From Bacteroidia bacterium (GTDB lineage: Bacteria > Bacteroidota > Bacteroidia > DATLTG01), in the NCBI GenBank assembly GCA_039924845.1, contig JBDTAC010000079.1, forward strand, positions 1 through 58,144: DNA of 58,144 nt, given 5' to 3'. Below the pieces are notes generated by a model. The model searched no databases. It saw nothing but the letters and a program-made list of their open reading frames with translations, and had not been told where the DNA came from. Each line of letters begins with the position of its first letter. Position 1 is the stretch's first letter. The position numbers were made by a program, and so were the translations under genes. This document shows, in pieces, positions 32,515 through 40,793 of this stretch.

Positions 32515-35199
32515 ATGAAAAAAATTTTAAAATGGGCAGGAATTTCTTTCCTCGTGTTGATCCTTATTTTGGCAGCGCTACCTTTCTTATTCAAAGGGAA
32601 AATAGTGAAAATGATTAAAGAGCAAGCCAATGAAAACCTGAATGCGAAAATTAATTTTGGAGATTTCGACTTAACACTTTTAAGTAGTTTTCCTGATTTT
32701 AAATTAAGCGTGGATAGCGTGAGTGTAGTTAATATCGCTCCTTTTCAAGGCGATACATTATTCAGTGTTAATAATCTTTCTGTTACGGTTAATTTAATGA
32801 GTGTTATTAGCGGAAATCAATATAAAATAAATTCCATTTATCTTCAAAAACCAAGAATATTCGCAAAAGTGCTGAAAGACGGAACAGCAAATTGGAGTAT
32901 TAGCAAACCTACTGTTAGCAATACATCCCAGACAAATTCATCTCCTTCAAAATTTAATATGAAGCTGAATAAACTTCAGATAGAAGATGGGACAATTATT
33001 TACGACGATGCTTCTTTGGGATTTAAAATGGTGATAGACGGCTTTAATCACAAGCTAAGCGGAGATTTCACAAAAGATAATTTTTTACTAAAAACAAATT
33101 CTACAATTGCTCAGCTTACCACTATTTACGGTGGAATTGCATATTTGAATAAAGTAAAAGCCGCCGCAGATGCCGATATCGACGTGAATATGCCAGATTT
33201 TAAATTTACTTTTAAAAACGACGACATTCGGTTAAATGATTTGGAATTGGGCTGTGATGGATATTTCGCAATGCCAAAAACAGATATGGATATGGACTTG
33301 GTTTTTTCAGCTAAACAATCCGAATTTAAAAACTTTTTATCACTTATTCCAGCCATTTACAGCAAAGATTTTGCTTCCATCAAAACATCCGGAAAATTAG
33401 CTTTAAGTGGCTATGTAAAAGGGATTTATAACGATAAAAAAATGCCAGCCTTTGGTGCTAAAATCAATATTGATAATGCAATGTTTCAATATCCGTCGTT
33501 GCCGAAAGCTGTTACTAATATTGGTGTTGATGTAGTTATTGATAACAAGACGGGCATTCCAGATAATACCGTAATTGATGTAAATAAATTTCATATTGAA
33601 ATGGCAGGAAACCCCGTAGATATGACCATGCACGTGCAAACGCCTGTTTCCGATCCTGATATCAACGGGAAAATTTCTGGAAAATTAGATTTATCAACCG
33701 TAAAAGAAGTGATACCATTGGATAAAAAAGATAATCTGAGTGGAATTATTACAGCCAATGTGAGTTTGAAAGGGAAAATGTCCGCTATCCAAAAACAACA
33801 CTATGATCAATTCAGCGCGTCTGGTTCATTCGGTGTAATCAATATGAATTACCAAACCTCTTCCCTGCCCTATATCATACAGCTAAACAAAATGACGCTT
33901 GATTTCTCTCCAAAATACGTCGCTCTTTCTGCCTTCGATTCAAAAATTGGACGAAGCGATATACAAGCAGACGGAAAAATAGAAAATTTCATGGAATACA
34001 TTTTCAAAAAACAAGTGTTGAAAGGTGAATTTAATGTGCGCTCTTCTCTCTTGGATTTAAACCAATTTATGACACCTGCCGATTCTTCTGTTGCAAACAA
34101 TTCAAAGAAAGCAGACACCACTTCCTTGTCGGTAATTGCGGTACCAGAAAATGTTGATTTTACAATGACAGCAACAATCGAAAAAATGATTTATCAAAAT
34201 TTAACGATGAGCAAATTGAGCGGAGCTTTAGTTGTAAACAATCAACAAATAAAAATGAATAATTTAAAAATGAGTACGCTTGGTGGCGATATGAATGTGA
34301 ATGGAACATACAACACGAAAAATATTAAAAAACCAATTGTTGATTTCGATTTGACTATTACTGATTTCGATATCAGCCAAACATTTCAAGCTTTTAATAC
34401 GGTTCAAAAATTAGCACCAATTGGTAAATATTGTACTGGAAAATTCTCAACTTCCATGAACTTCACAAGCACTCTACAAGCTAATATGCACCCTGACTTA
34501 AATTCGCTGACAGGTGGTGGAAAACTAAGCACCAAACAAGTAGTTGTAGAAGGTTTTGAACCTATTAATAAATTGGCTGATGCACTAAAAGATGCAAAAT
34601 TAAAGCATCTGCAAATGAATAATCTCAACATCTCTTTTAAATTTACAAATGGTAGAGTGTATATAGATCCATTCGATTATAAAGTGGGCGATATCAGTGG
34701 AAAAATAGCTGGCTCTAATGGCTTTGATCAAACCATTGATTATGGCATGGACATACAAATGCCACGCTCCGAATTAGGCGGACAAGCCAATGCTTTGGTA
34801 AATAATTTAGTAACACAAGCTGCTAATAAAGGCGCAAAAGTAAACGTAGGCGATAAAATAAATTTAACCGTAAAATTTGGTGGAACAGTAACTAAACCTA
34901 CTATTAAATTAGACACAAAAAATGCAATGAACGATGCTGTAGATAATTTAAAACAAGAGGCGCAACAAGCATTGGACAAAGCAAAAGCCGAAGCCGAAGC
35001 AAAAGCAAAAGCGGCTGCCGATAGCTTAAAAAACCTTGCATTAAAACAAGCACAAGCCAGCGCCGATCAAGCAAAAAAGGCAGCGCAAGATGCCGTAGAT
35101 AAAGCCAAACAGCAAGCAGAACAACAAGCCAAAGATGCCGCTGACAAAGCTAAAAAAGATGCCGAAAAAAAGATAAAAAATATGCTGGGCGGCCATTAA
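32515..35199 (+). CDS. AsmA-like envelope protein with long Ala/Lys coiled-coil tail
   Basis: An 894-residue protein. One N-terminal membrane anchor (about 5-27), then an AsmA-type N-terminal region (INFGDFDLTLLSSFPDFKLSVDSVSVVN), a long beta-rich body and an AsmA C-terminal-like region about 640-800. Such proteins are bridge-like lipid transporters or outer-membrane assembly factors. The last ~85 residues are an uninterrupted helix rich in Ala, Lys, Glu and Asp (repeats of ADKAKKDAEKK type). A near -7 box (TATCTTTA) is at 32484. It is 37 bases after aroC. Confidence 0.85.
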   Translation: MKKILKWAGISFLVLILILAALPFLFKGKIVKMIKEQANENLNAKINFGDFDLTLLSSFPDFKLSVDSVSVVNIAPFQGDTLFSVNNLSVTVNLMSVISGNQYKINSIYLQKPRIFAKVLKDGTANWSISKPTVSNTSQTNSSPSKFNMKLNKLQIEDGTIIYDDASLGFKMVIDGFNHKLSGDFTKDNFLLKTNSTIAQLTTIYGGIAYLNKVKAAADADIDVNMPDFKFTFKNDDIRLNDLELGCDGYFAMPKTDMDMDLVFSAKQSEFKNFLSLIPAIYSKDFASIKTSGKLALSGYVKGIYNDKKMPAFGAKINIDNAMFQYPSLPKAVTNIGVDVVIDNKTGIPDNTVIDVNKFHIEMAGNPVDMTMHVQTPVSDPDINGKISGKLDLSTVKEVIPLDKKDNLSGIITANVSLKGKMSAIQKQHYDQFSASGSFGVINMNYQTSSLPYIIQLNKMTLDFSPKYVALSAFDSKIGRSDIQADGKIENFMEYIFKKQVLKGEFNVRSSLLDLNQFMTPADSSVANNSKKADTTSLSVIAVPENVDFTMTATIEKMIYQNLTMSKLSGALVVNNQQIKMNNLKMSTLGGDMNVNGTYNTKNIKKPIVDFDLTITDFDISQTFQAFNTVQKLAPIGKYCTGKFSTSMNFTSTLQANMHPDLNSLTGGGKLSTKQVVVEGFEPINKLADALKDAKLKHLQMNNLNISFKFTNGRVYIDPFDYKVGDISGKIAGSNGFDQTIDYGMDIQMPRSELGGQANALVNNLVTQAANKGAKVNVGDKINLTVKFGGTVTKPTIKLDTKNAMNDAVDNLKQEAQQALDKAKAEAEAKAKAAADSLKNLALKQAQASADQAKKAAQDAVDKAKQQAEQQAKDAADKAKKDAEKKIKNMLGGH

Positions 35200-35218
35200 A
35201 AAAACAAGGATTTTTTAG

Positions 35219-35242
35219 CCTTCAAAAAAATAATTTTTCGAA
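35219..35242. repeat. A/T palindrome touching a start codon
   Basis: Exact core; its right arm TTCGAA runs into the ATG (35242) of the second OmpA/TPR gene. Confidence 0.85.
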
Positions 35243-37260
35243 TGAACAAAAAACGAGTACGTAAAATAATTTTTCTACTTCCGTTATTCGCAATTCCTTT
35301 TTTGCTTGTTGCACAAGAGAATAATTGTCAAGATAGTGACAATAAACAAGCCGTAAAATTTTATGAAAAGGGCACAAATATCCATAAATACGAAAAGCAA
35401 GAACGCTTAGATAATTTACAAAAGGCGCTTCAATTAGAACCCGATTATGCGGCTGCCAATTTTGCTTACGCAGAAGAATTAATAAAAACGCTCATTTATC
35501 AAAATGCTCCTTTTAAGCCCACGGAAAAATATTTTTTGAAAGTGGTGCAAACCTGTCCACACTACCATTCCGACCCTTATTATTTTTTAGGATTTAGTTA
35601 TTATGAACAAGAAAAATACAACGATGCCATCACGTATTTAAACCAATTTATTGCTTTTAAAGACGAAGACGAAAAAAAATTTTCAAAAGACTACGATTCC
35701 TATTTATCGAATGCCAAACAGATGTTGAAATTTGCTACATTTTATGCGAATATTTTTAAACATCCTGTTCCCTTCGATCCAAAACCAGTAGCCGGAATTT
35801 GTACACCTTTGGATGAGTATTTACCAATTATTTCACCTGATAATCAATATTGTTTTTTTACACGGAGAATGCCACCAGATCAAAAAGCAAGCGTTGCTGT
35901 TTCTGATCAACTTATCGAAGTTTTTTCGTCCAGCGAACGCCAATCAAATGGAATTTTTGATAGAGGCGATGCTATGCCCCCACCCTTTAATCAAAATTCA
36001 AACGAAGGAGGAGCAACAATTTCTATCGACAATAAACATTTATATTATACCATTTGCAAGGATGAAGGCGGGCAATTTCCCAATTGCGATATCTATACGT
36101 CCGATTTTGTAAATGGCGAATGGACCGAAATAAGAAATATGGGACCCAACGTAAACGATCCTGTTTATTGGGATTCTCAACCTTCTATTTCTGCGGATGG
36201 AAATACACTTTATTTTGCCAGCGATCGTCCGGGCGGATACGGAAAAATTGATATTTACAAAACCGTTCGTGATCCAAAAACGGGCGAATGGGAAAAAGCC
36301 GTAAACCTTGGACCAACCATAAACACTGCTGGAAACGAGAAATCTCCTTTTATCCATTCTGACAGTCAAACACTTTATTTTTCATCGGATGGTCTTCCGG
36401 GAATTGGTGGTTATGATATTTTTTATTCGAGAGCTGACAGTAACGGAAAATGGCAAACACCTGTAAACATTGGTTATCCGATTAATACCGCAGGTGATGA
36501 TTTAGGTTTTTTTGCAAGTACCGACGGACATCTCGGTTATTTTGCATCCAATGATCCGAACCGTGTAAAAGGTACGGGTATTGGAGGTTGGGATATTTTT
36601 TCATTCGATTTATACAAAGATGCACGTCCTGAAAAAGTGGCTTTTATAAAAGGAATGATGAAAGATGAAAATGGCAATGTGGTTAAAAATGCAAGTGTTG
36701 AAATAAAAGATGTAGTAACTAAAAAAAAGGTGGGAGTGGTTGTAGATACAGCCACGGGAGAATACGCAGCTGTCGTCAACATACAAAAAAAACACGATTA
36801 TATTTTAACGATTAGAAAGAAAGGCTCCGCATTTAATTCTCAACTAATAACATCAGCAGATAGTTTTTCACAAAAACCAGTTGTTGTCAATTTTCAAATA
36901 AAGCCTGTCGTAGTGGGAAAATCGTATGAATTGCACAATATTTATTACGAAACAAATTCTTCTGAACTAAAAAAAATATCCTTGTCGGTAATTAATGAAT
37001 TTGCTGATTTTTTAAAACTAAACCCAAAAATAAAAATCGAAGTACAAGGTTTTACGGATAATGTGGGCGATGAAAAAGATAATTTAGCACTTTCTAACGA
37101 TCGCGCTTTCACGGTACGAGAAGTCCTAAAGCAACACGGAATTGCCGAATCCAGAATGAAATTTAAAGGCTACGGATCCTCTAATCCGATTGCGCCAAAT
37201 GATACAGATCAAGGACGTGCTAAAAACAGACGCACCCAATTTTTAATCCTCGAAAAATAG
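35242..37260 (+). CDS. TPR - PD40 propeller - CRD - OmpA outer-membrane protein, second paralogue
   Basis: A 672-residue paralogue of the gene at 5549. Signal peptide 1-24 (IPFLLVAQ), TPR-like helices about 30-165, PD40 repeats about 190-450 (SADGNTLYFASDRPGGYGKIDIY, HSDSQTLYFSSDGLPGIGGYDIF), CRD-like domain about 465-550 (IKGMMKDENGNVVKNASVEIKD), OmpA domain about 560-672 (GFTDNVGDEKDNLALSNDRA...NRRTQF). It may be PorE or a related cell-wall-anchored scaffold; sequence alone does not decide which of the two is PorE. No T9SS core genes adjoin. Confidence 0.87.
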   Translation: MNKKRVRKIIFLLPLFAIPFLLVAQENNCQDSDNKQAVKFYEKGTNIHKYEKQERLDNLQKALQLEPDYAAANFAYAEELIKTLIYQNAPFKPTEKYFLKVVQTCPHYHSDPYYFLGFSYYEQEKYNDAITYLNQFIAFKDEDEKKFSKDYDSYLSNAKQMLKFATFYANIFKHPVPFDPKPVAGICTPLDEYLPIISPDNQYCFFTRRMPPDQKASVAVSDQLIEVFSSSERQSNGIFDRGDAMPPPFNQNSNEGGATISIDNKHLYYTICKDEGGQFPNCDIYTSDFVNGEWTEIRNMGPNVNDPVYWDSQPSISADGNTLYFASDRPGGYGKIDIYKTVRDPKTGEWEKAVNLGPTINTAGNEKSPFIHSDSQTLYFSSDGLPGIGGYDIFYSRADSNGKWQTPVNIGYPINTAGDDLGFFASTDGHLGYFASNDPNRVKGTGIGGWDIFSFDLYKDARPEKVAFIKGMMKDENGNVVKNASVEIKDVVTKKKVGVVVDTATGEYAAVVNIQKKHDYILTIRKKGSAFNSQLITSADSFSQKPVVVNFQIKPVVVGKSYELHNIYYETNSSELKKISLSVINEFADFLKLNPKIKIEVQGFTDNVGDEKDNLALSNDRAFTVREVLKQHGIAESRMKFKGYGSSNPIAPNDTDQGRAKNRRTQFLILEK

Positions 37261-37313
37261 ATAACAAATTCTATAAATGATGCAGCGCTTGCCAAATCAT
37301 TATTTTATTTTTA

Positions 37314-37321
37314 TAACTTTG
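37314..37321 (+). promoter_or_regulatory. Bacteroidota -7 box (TAACTTTG) for tatA
   Basis: TAnnTTTG match 21 bases upstream of the tatA ATG. Confidence 0.6.
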
Positions 37322-37342
37322 CGCAGTTTTTAAACAAAAAAT

Positions 37343-37651
37343 ATGTTACTATTTTTAGATATCGGCGGCGGAGAAATTTTTTTAATTCTGTTTGTTTTTT
37401 TATTGCTTTTCGGATCCGACAAAATTCCTGAAGTAGCGCGAGGATTAGGAAAAGGAATTCGTGAATTTAAGGATGCCACCAACGGAATTCAGCGTGAAAT
37501 CAACGACAGTATTATGAGTATCAAAAAGGAAACAGATATTTCGCAAGAAATAAATTCTGTGAAAACGCACATTGATAAAATACCTGAAATTCCTGCAGAA
37601 CACAAAATGGAAGAACTATCCGAAGGCAAAAATAACGCTTCCGAAAAATAA
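37343..37651 (+). CDS. tatA: Twin-arginine translocase subunit TatA/E
   Basis: A 102-residue membrane protein. A short N-terminal transmembrane helix (GEIFLILFVFLLLFG), the FGSDKIPEVARGLGKGIREFKDA amphipathic helix, and a charged C-terminal tail. It forms the pore-forming part of the Tat pathway for folded proteins. tatC is not in the window. The last codons and TAA stop are in an A/T palindrome. Confidence 0.93.
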   Translation: MLLFLDIGGGEIFLILFVFLLLFGSDKIPEVARGLGKGIREFKDATNGIQREINDSIMSIKKETDISQEINSVKTHIDKIPEIPAEHKMEELSEGKNNASEK

Positions 37652-37661
37652 TTTTTCGAAG
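37637..37661. repeat. Dispersed A/T palindrome, near-perfect long-arm copy
   Basis: GCTTCC-GAAAAA-TAA-TTTTTC-GAAGC: arms GCTTC and GAAGC are fully complementary with a 3-base centre. The centre TAA is the tatA stop codon. Confidence 0.85.
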
Positions 37662-37742
37662 CAATTTTTTCGCAATTTATTTCCCGAAAAAAGAATTGAT
37701 TTATTTTTTATTACTTTCGGGCGTTAAAAATTTTATTTCGTG

Positions 37743-37766
37743 ATTGAAAAAATAATTTTTTGAGAG
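37743..37766. repeat. Dispersed A/T palindrome
   Basis: Exact core directly before the pntAA start codon (37767). Confidence 0.83.
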
Positions 37767-38900
37767 ATGAAAATAGCTGTACCAAAAGAAACTAAAATTA
37801 AGGAAAATCGCGTAGCGCTTACGCCCGATGTTGTTCAAGCCCTTACAAAAAAAGGATTTGAATGTCTTATCGAAAAAGATGCAGGTCTTAATTCCTATTT
37901 TTCAGACGAGCAATACATCGCTGCTGGAGGAAAAATAATCGCTGAAAAAAATAATCTGTACGCTGATGCGGATGTCGTTTTAAAAGTAAACGCACCTTCA
38001 GCAGATGAAATTAATTTAATGAAATCCGGTTCGGTTTTATTGAGTTTTATGTTTGCGATGACCAATCCTGAATTGGTGGAAGCTTGCGCGAAAAAAAATA
38101 TTTCAGCGTTTTCGGTTGATGCGATTCCACGTATTTCCAAAGCACAAAAAATGGACGCGCTTAGTTCTCAAGCAAATTTGGCGGGATATAAATCAGTGAT
38201 TATGGCAGCCAACACGTTGGGAAAAATTTTCCCTTTATTGATGACAGCAGCTGGAACCATAAAACCTTCTAAAGTTGTAATTATGGGTGCTGGAGTTGCC
38301 GGATTGCAAGCTATTGCAACCGCAAAACGTTTAGGTGCCGTAGTGGAAGTTTCGGATATTCGCCCGGAAACGAAAGAACAAGTACAATCTTTAGGCGGAA
38401 AATTTATCGAAGTAAAAAGCGATGAATCCATTAAAATAGAAGGCGGTTATGTAAAAGGAGTTTCGGATGATTTTCTAAAAAAACAACAAGAATTAATTGC
38501 GAAACACATCAAGGAGGCAGATATCGTTATCACCACCGCATTGATTCCGGGAAGAAAAGCGCCTGTTTTAGTAACCGAAGAAATGGTGAAAAGTATGCGC
38601 ATGGGTTCTGTAATCGTTGATATGGCAGTGGAACAAGGCGGAAATTGTGTGGGCAGCGAATTAAATAAAACGATTGTAAAAAATGGTGTTACCATTATTG
38701 GAGAATCAAATATTCCGAGTTTATTGCCATTAAACGCAAGCGAATTGTACGCAAAAAATATTTCTACTTTCCTGGAACACCTCGCTACCAACGATGGTTT
38801 TAAATGGGAAATGGAAGAAGAAATTACGAAAGGATCTCTCATCACACACAAAGGTGAAATCGTGTATGCTCCATTACTAAAAAAAGTTTCTGTCGCTTAA
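37767..38900 (+). CDS. pntAA: NAD(P) transhydrogenase subunit alpha, part 1 (NAD-binding)
   Basis: A 377-residue soluble dI subunit. KIAVPKETKIKENRVALTPDVV is the alanine-dehydrogenase/PNT N-terminal signature, SSQANLAGYKSVIMAA follows, and VVIMGAGVAGLQAIATAKRLGAVVEVSDIRPE is the NAD-binding Rossmann motif. It passes hydride from NADH to NADP+ driven by the proton gradient. The split-alpha form (separate dI and first membrane part) is seen here. TAA lies at the edge of an A/T palindrome. Confidence 0.95.
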   Translation: MKIAVPKETKIKENRVALTPDVVQALTKKGFECLIEKDAGLNSYFSDEQYIAAGGKIIAEKNNLYADADVVLKVNAPSADEINLMKSGSVLLSFMFAMTNPELVEACAKKNISAFSVDAIPRISKAQKMDALSSQANLAGYKSVIMAANTLGKIFPLLMTAAGTIKPSKVVIMGAGVAGLQAIATAKRLGAVVEVSDIRPETKEQVQSLGGKFIEVKSDESIKIEGGYVKGVSDDFLKKQQELIAKHIKEADIVITTALIPGRKAPVLVTEEMVKSMRMGSVIVDMAVEQGGNCVGSELNKTIVKNGVTIIGESNIPSLLPLNASELYAKNISTFLEHLATNDGFKWEMEEEITKGSLITHKGEIVYAPLLKKVSVA

Positions 38901-38917
38901 AAAAAATAATTTTCAAA
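38896..38917. repeat. A/T palindrome, one base short
   Basis: Core AAAAAATAATTTTC; it overlaps the pntAA stop codon and lies 10 bases before pntAB. Confidence 0.7.
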
Positions 38918-38927
38918 CACCAAATTT

Positions 38928-39248
38928 ATGGAACACATTATCAGTTTTTTCGGAATACACATTCAACTACTTTACATTCTCATTCTTTCTATTTTTGTGG
39001 GGATAGAAGTCATCGGCAAAGTACCTTCCGTATTGCACACGCCGCTCATGTCGGGCGCCAACGCCATTCATGGAGTAGTTATTGTAGGTGCCATTTTAGT
39101 AATGTTAGATGCTGATCCAACGAATATATTGGCGCTCAGTTTAGGATTTTTAGCCGTAGTTCTAGGAACTTTAAATGTAGTTGGCGGATTTGTTGTAACA
39201 GATCGGATGCTCGAAATGTTTAAAAAGAAACCCACTGCGAAAAAGTAA
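38928..39248 (+). CDS. pntAB: NAD(P) transhydrogenase subunit alpha, part 2 (membrane)
   Basis: A 106-residue membrane protein with three to four hydrophobic helices (LLYILILSIFVGIEVIG, THGVVIVGAILVML-type segment, LALSLGFLAVVLGTLNVVGGF). It corresponds to the C-terminal membrane part of E. coli PntA. It is 27 bases after pntAA and 35 before pntB, clearly one operon. Confidence 0.92.
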   Translation: MEHIISFFGIHIQLLYILILSIFVGIEVIGKVPSVLHTPLMSGANAIHGVVIVGAILVMLDADPTNILALSLGFLAVVLGTLNVVGGFVVTDRMLEMFKKKPTAKK

Positions 39249-39283
39249 AATAAATCGAATGTTCATTTTTTAATCAGACGTTT

Positions 39284-40672
39284 ATGCAAAATCAATACAT
39301 TTTAGACATTATTTATTTCATTGCTTCCGTAACTTTTATCATCGGTTTAAAAATGCTCAGTCATCCAGAAACTGCACGTAACGGGAATTTAATTGCAGCA
39401 GTCGGTATGACACTTGCCATTGCTGGAACTATTTTTTTACATGATAAAACCATTCAACCAATTATTTATACACTCATTTTTGCCGCTATTTTTGTAGGTG
39501 GAATTTCTGGTTGGATTGTCGCGAAAAAAGTAAAAATGACCGCCATGCCCGAAATGGTTTCTGTTTTCAATGGAATGGGTGGAGCTTGCGCTGCGCTGAT
39601 TTCGCTCATCGAATTTCACGTTCACGTAGGAAATATGAAAGCGACCGGAATTGTAATGGCGGGATTAATTATTGGAAGCGTTTCCTTCGCGGGAAGTATT
39701 ATTGCTTTTTTGAAACTCAACGGTACCATCAAAAAATCTTTGCGTTTACCGAATTATAACAGCATCAATAATATATTTTTACTTCTTGTTTTCGCTTTTG
39801 GCGGATATCTTATTTTTTCCGGAGTAGGCAGCAGCACACTTTTATATTCACTTTTCGCGATGGCATTGCTTTACGGAATTATGTTTGTAATGCCCATCGG
39901 CGGCGCAGATATGCCCGTTGTAATTTCTTTGTTAAACTCCTTTACCGGATTAGCCGCTGCTTGCGCGGGATTTTTATACCACAATCAAGTGATGTTAACA
40001 GGCGGAATTTTAGTTGGATCTGCCGGAACGCTTCTTACAATTGTTATGTGTAAAGCGATGAATCGTCCCTTATTTAATGTTATTTTTGGTGCCTTCGGCG
40101 AAGGTGCTGCAACAGCAGCTGCGGTGGGAAAATCAGGTGGTTCTATTAAAGATATTTCCGTAAGTGATACCGCTACTTTAATGAATTATTCGAAACGTGT
40201 AGTAATTGTTCCTGGTTACGGATTAGCTGTAGCACAAGCGCAACACGTCATACATGATTTAGAAATTTTGTTGGAAGAAAGAGGCGTGGAAGTAAAATAT
40301 GCCATTCATCCAGTTGCTGGTCGTATGCCTGGGCACATGAACGTTTTACTTGCAGAATCGAATGTAGATTATGGTAAATTAGTGGAAATGGAAGAAATAA
40401 ATCCGGAATTTCCGAACACAGATGTTGTATTGGTTGTAGGAGCAAACGATGTTGTAAATCCTGCTGCCAAAAACGATCCCGCCTCTCCTATTTTCGGTAT
40501 GCCGATTTTAGATGTAGAATCCGCACAACACATCATCATCAACAAACGAAGCATGAATGCGGGTTACGCAGGTATTGACAACGAATTATTTTACGATCCG
40601 AAAACAAGTATGCTTTTTGGAGATGCGAAAAAAGTATTGACGCAATTGGTTGCCGAATTAAAAGCGATGTAA
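39284..40672 (+). CDS. pntB: NAD(P) transhydrogenase subunit beta
   Basis: A 462-residue subunit: eight or nine transmembrane helices over residues 1-260 forming the proton path, then the soluble NADP-binding dIII domain about 290-462 (VVIVPGYGLAVAQAQHVIHDL, HPVAGRMPGHMNVLLAESNV, VLVVGANDVVNPAAKNDPASPIFGMPILDV, RSMNAGYAGIDNELF). All dIII signatures are intact. It completes the proton-translocating transhydrogenase that supplies NADPH. Confidence 0.97.
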   Translation: MQNQYILDIIYFIASVTFIIGLKMLSHPETARNGNLIAAVGMTLAIAGTIFLHDKTIQPIIYTLIFAAIFVGGISGWIVAKKVKMTAMPEMVSVFNGMGGACAALISLIEFHVHVGNMKATGIVMAGLIIGSVSFAGSIIAFLKLNGTIKKSLRLPNYNSINNIFLLLVFAFGGYLIFSGVGSSTLLYSLFAMALLYGIMFVMPIGGADMPVVISLLNSFTGLAAACAGFLYHNQVMLTGGILVGSAGTLLTIVMCKAMNRPLFNVIFGAFGEGAATAAAVGKSGGSIKDISVSDTATLMNYSKRVVIVPGYGLAVAQAQHVIHDLEILLEERGVEVKYAIHPVAGRMPGHMNVLLAESNVDYGKLVEMEEINPEFPNTDVVLVVGANDVVNPAAKNDPASPIFGMPILDVESAQHIIINKRSMNAGYAGIDNELFYDPKTSMLFGDAKKVLTQLVAELKAM

Positions 40673-40678
40673 AAGCAG

Positions 40679-40701
40679 TTCAAAAAAATATTTTTTTAAA
40701 G
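40679..40701. repeat. A/T palindrome, ATAT variant
   Basis: CAAAAAAATATTTTTTTAAAG, 6 bases after the pntB stop. Confidence 0.55.
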
Positions 40702-40707
40702 CCCTTT

Positions 40708-40726
40708 TTTTGAAAAATATTTTTGT
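40708..40726. repeat. A/T palindrome, ATAT variant, overlapping a -7 box
   Basis: TTTGAAAAATATTTTTG. Its right half is TATTTTTG (40718-40725), a TAnnTTTG match that could drive priA. Confidence 0.5.
40718..40725 (+). promoter_or_regulatory. Possible -7 box (TATTTTTG) for priA
   Basis: TAnnTTTG match 68 bases before the priA ATG, formed by the right half of a repeat variant. Confidence 0.4.
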
Positions 40727-40793
40727 CCTCCTTTATCCTACAATAATGGAAAAGGAATAAAAAATCATACTTTTTAAGCCAAAAGATAAAAGA

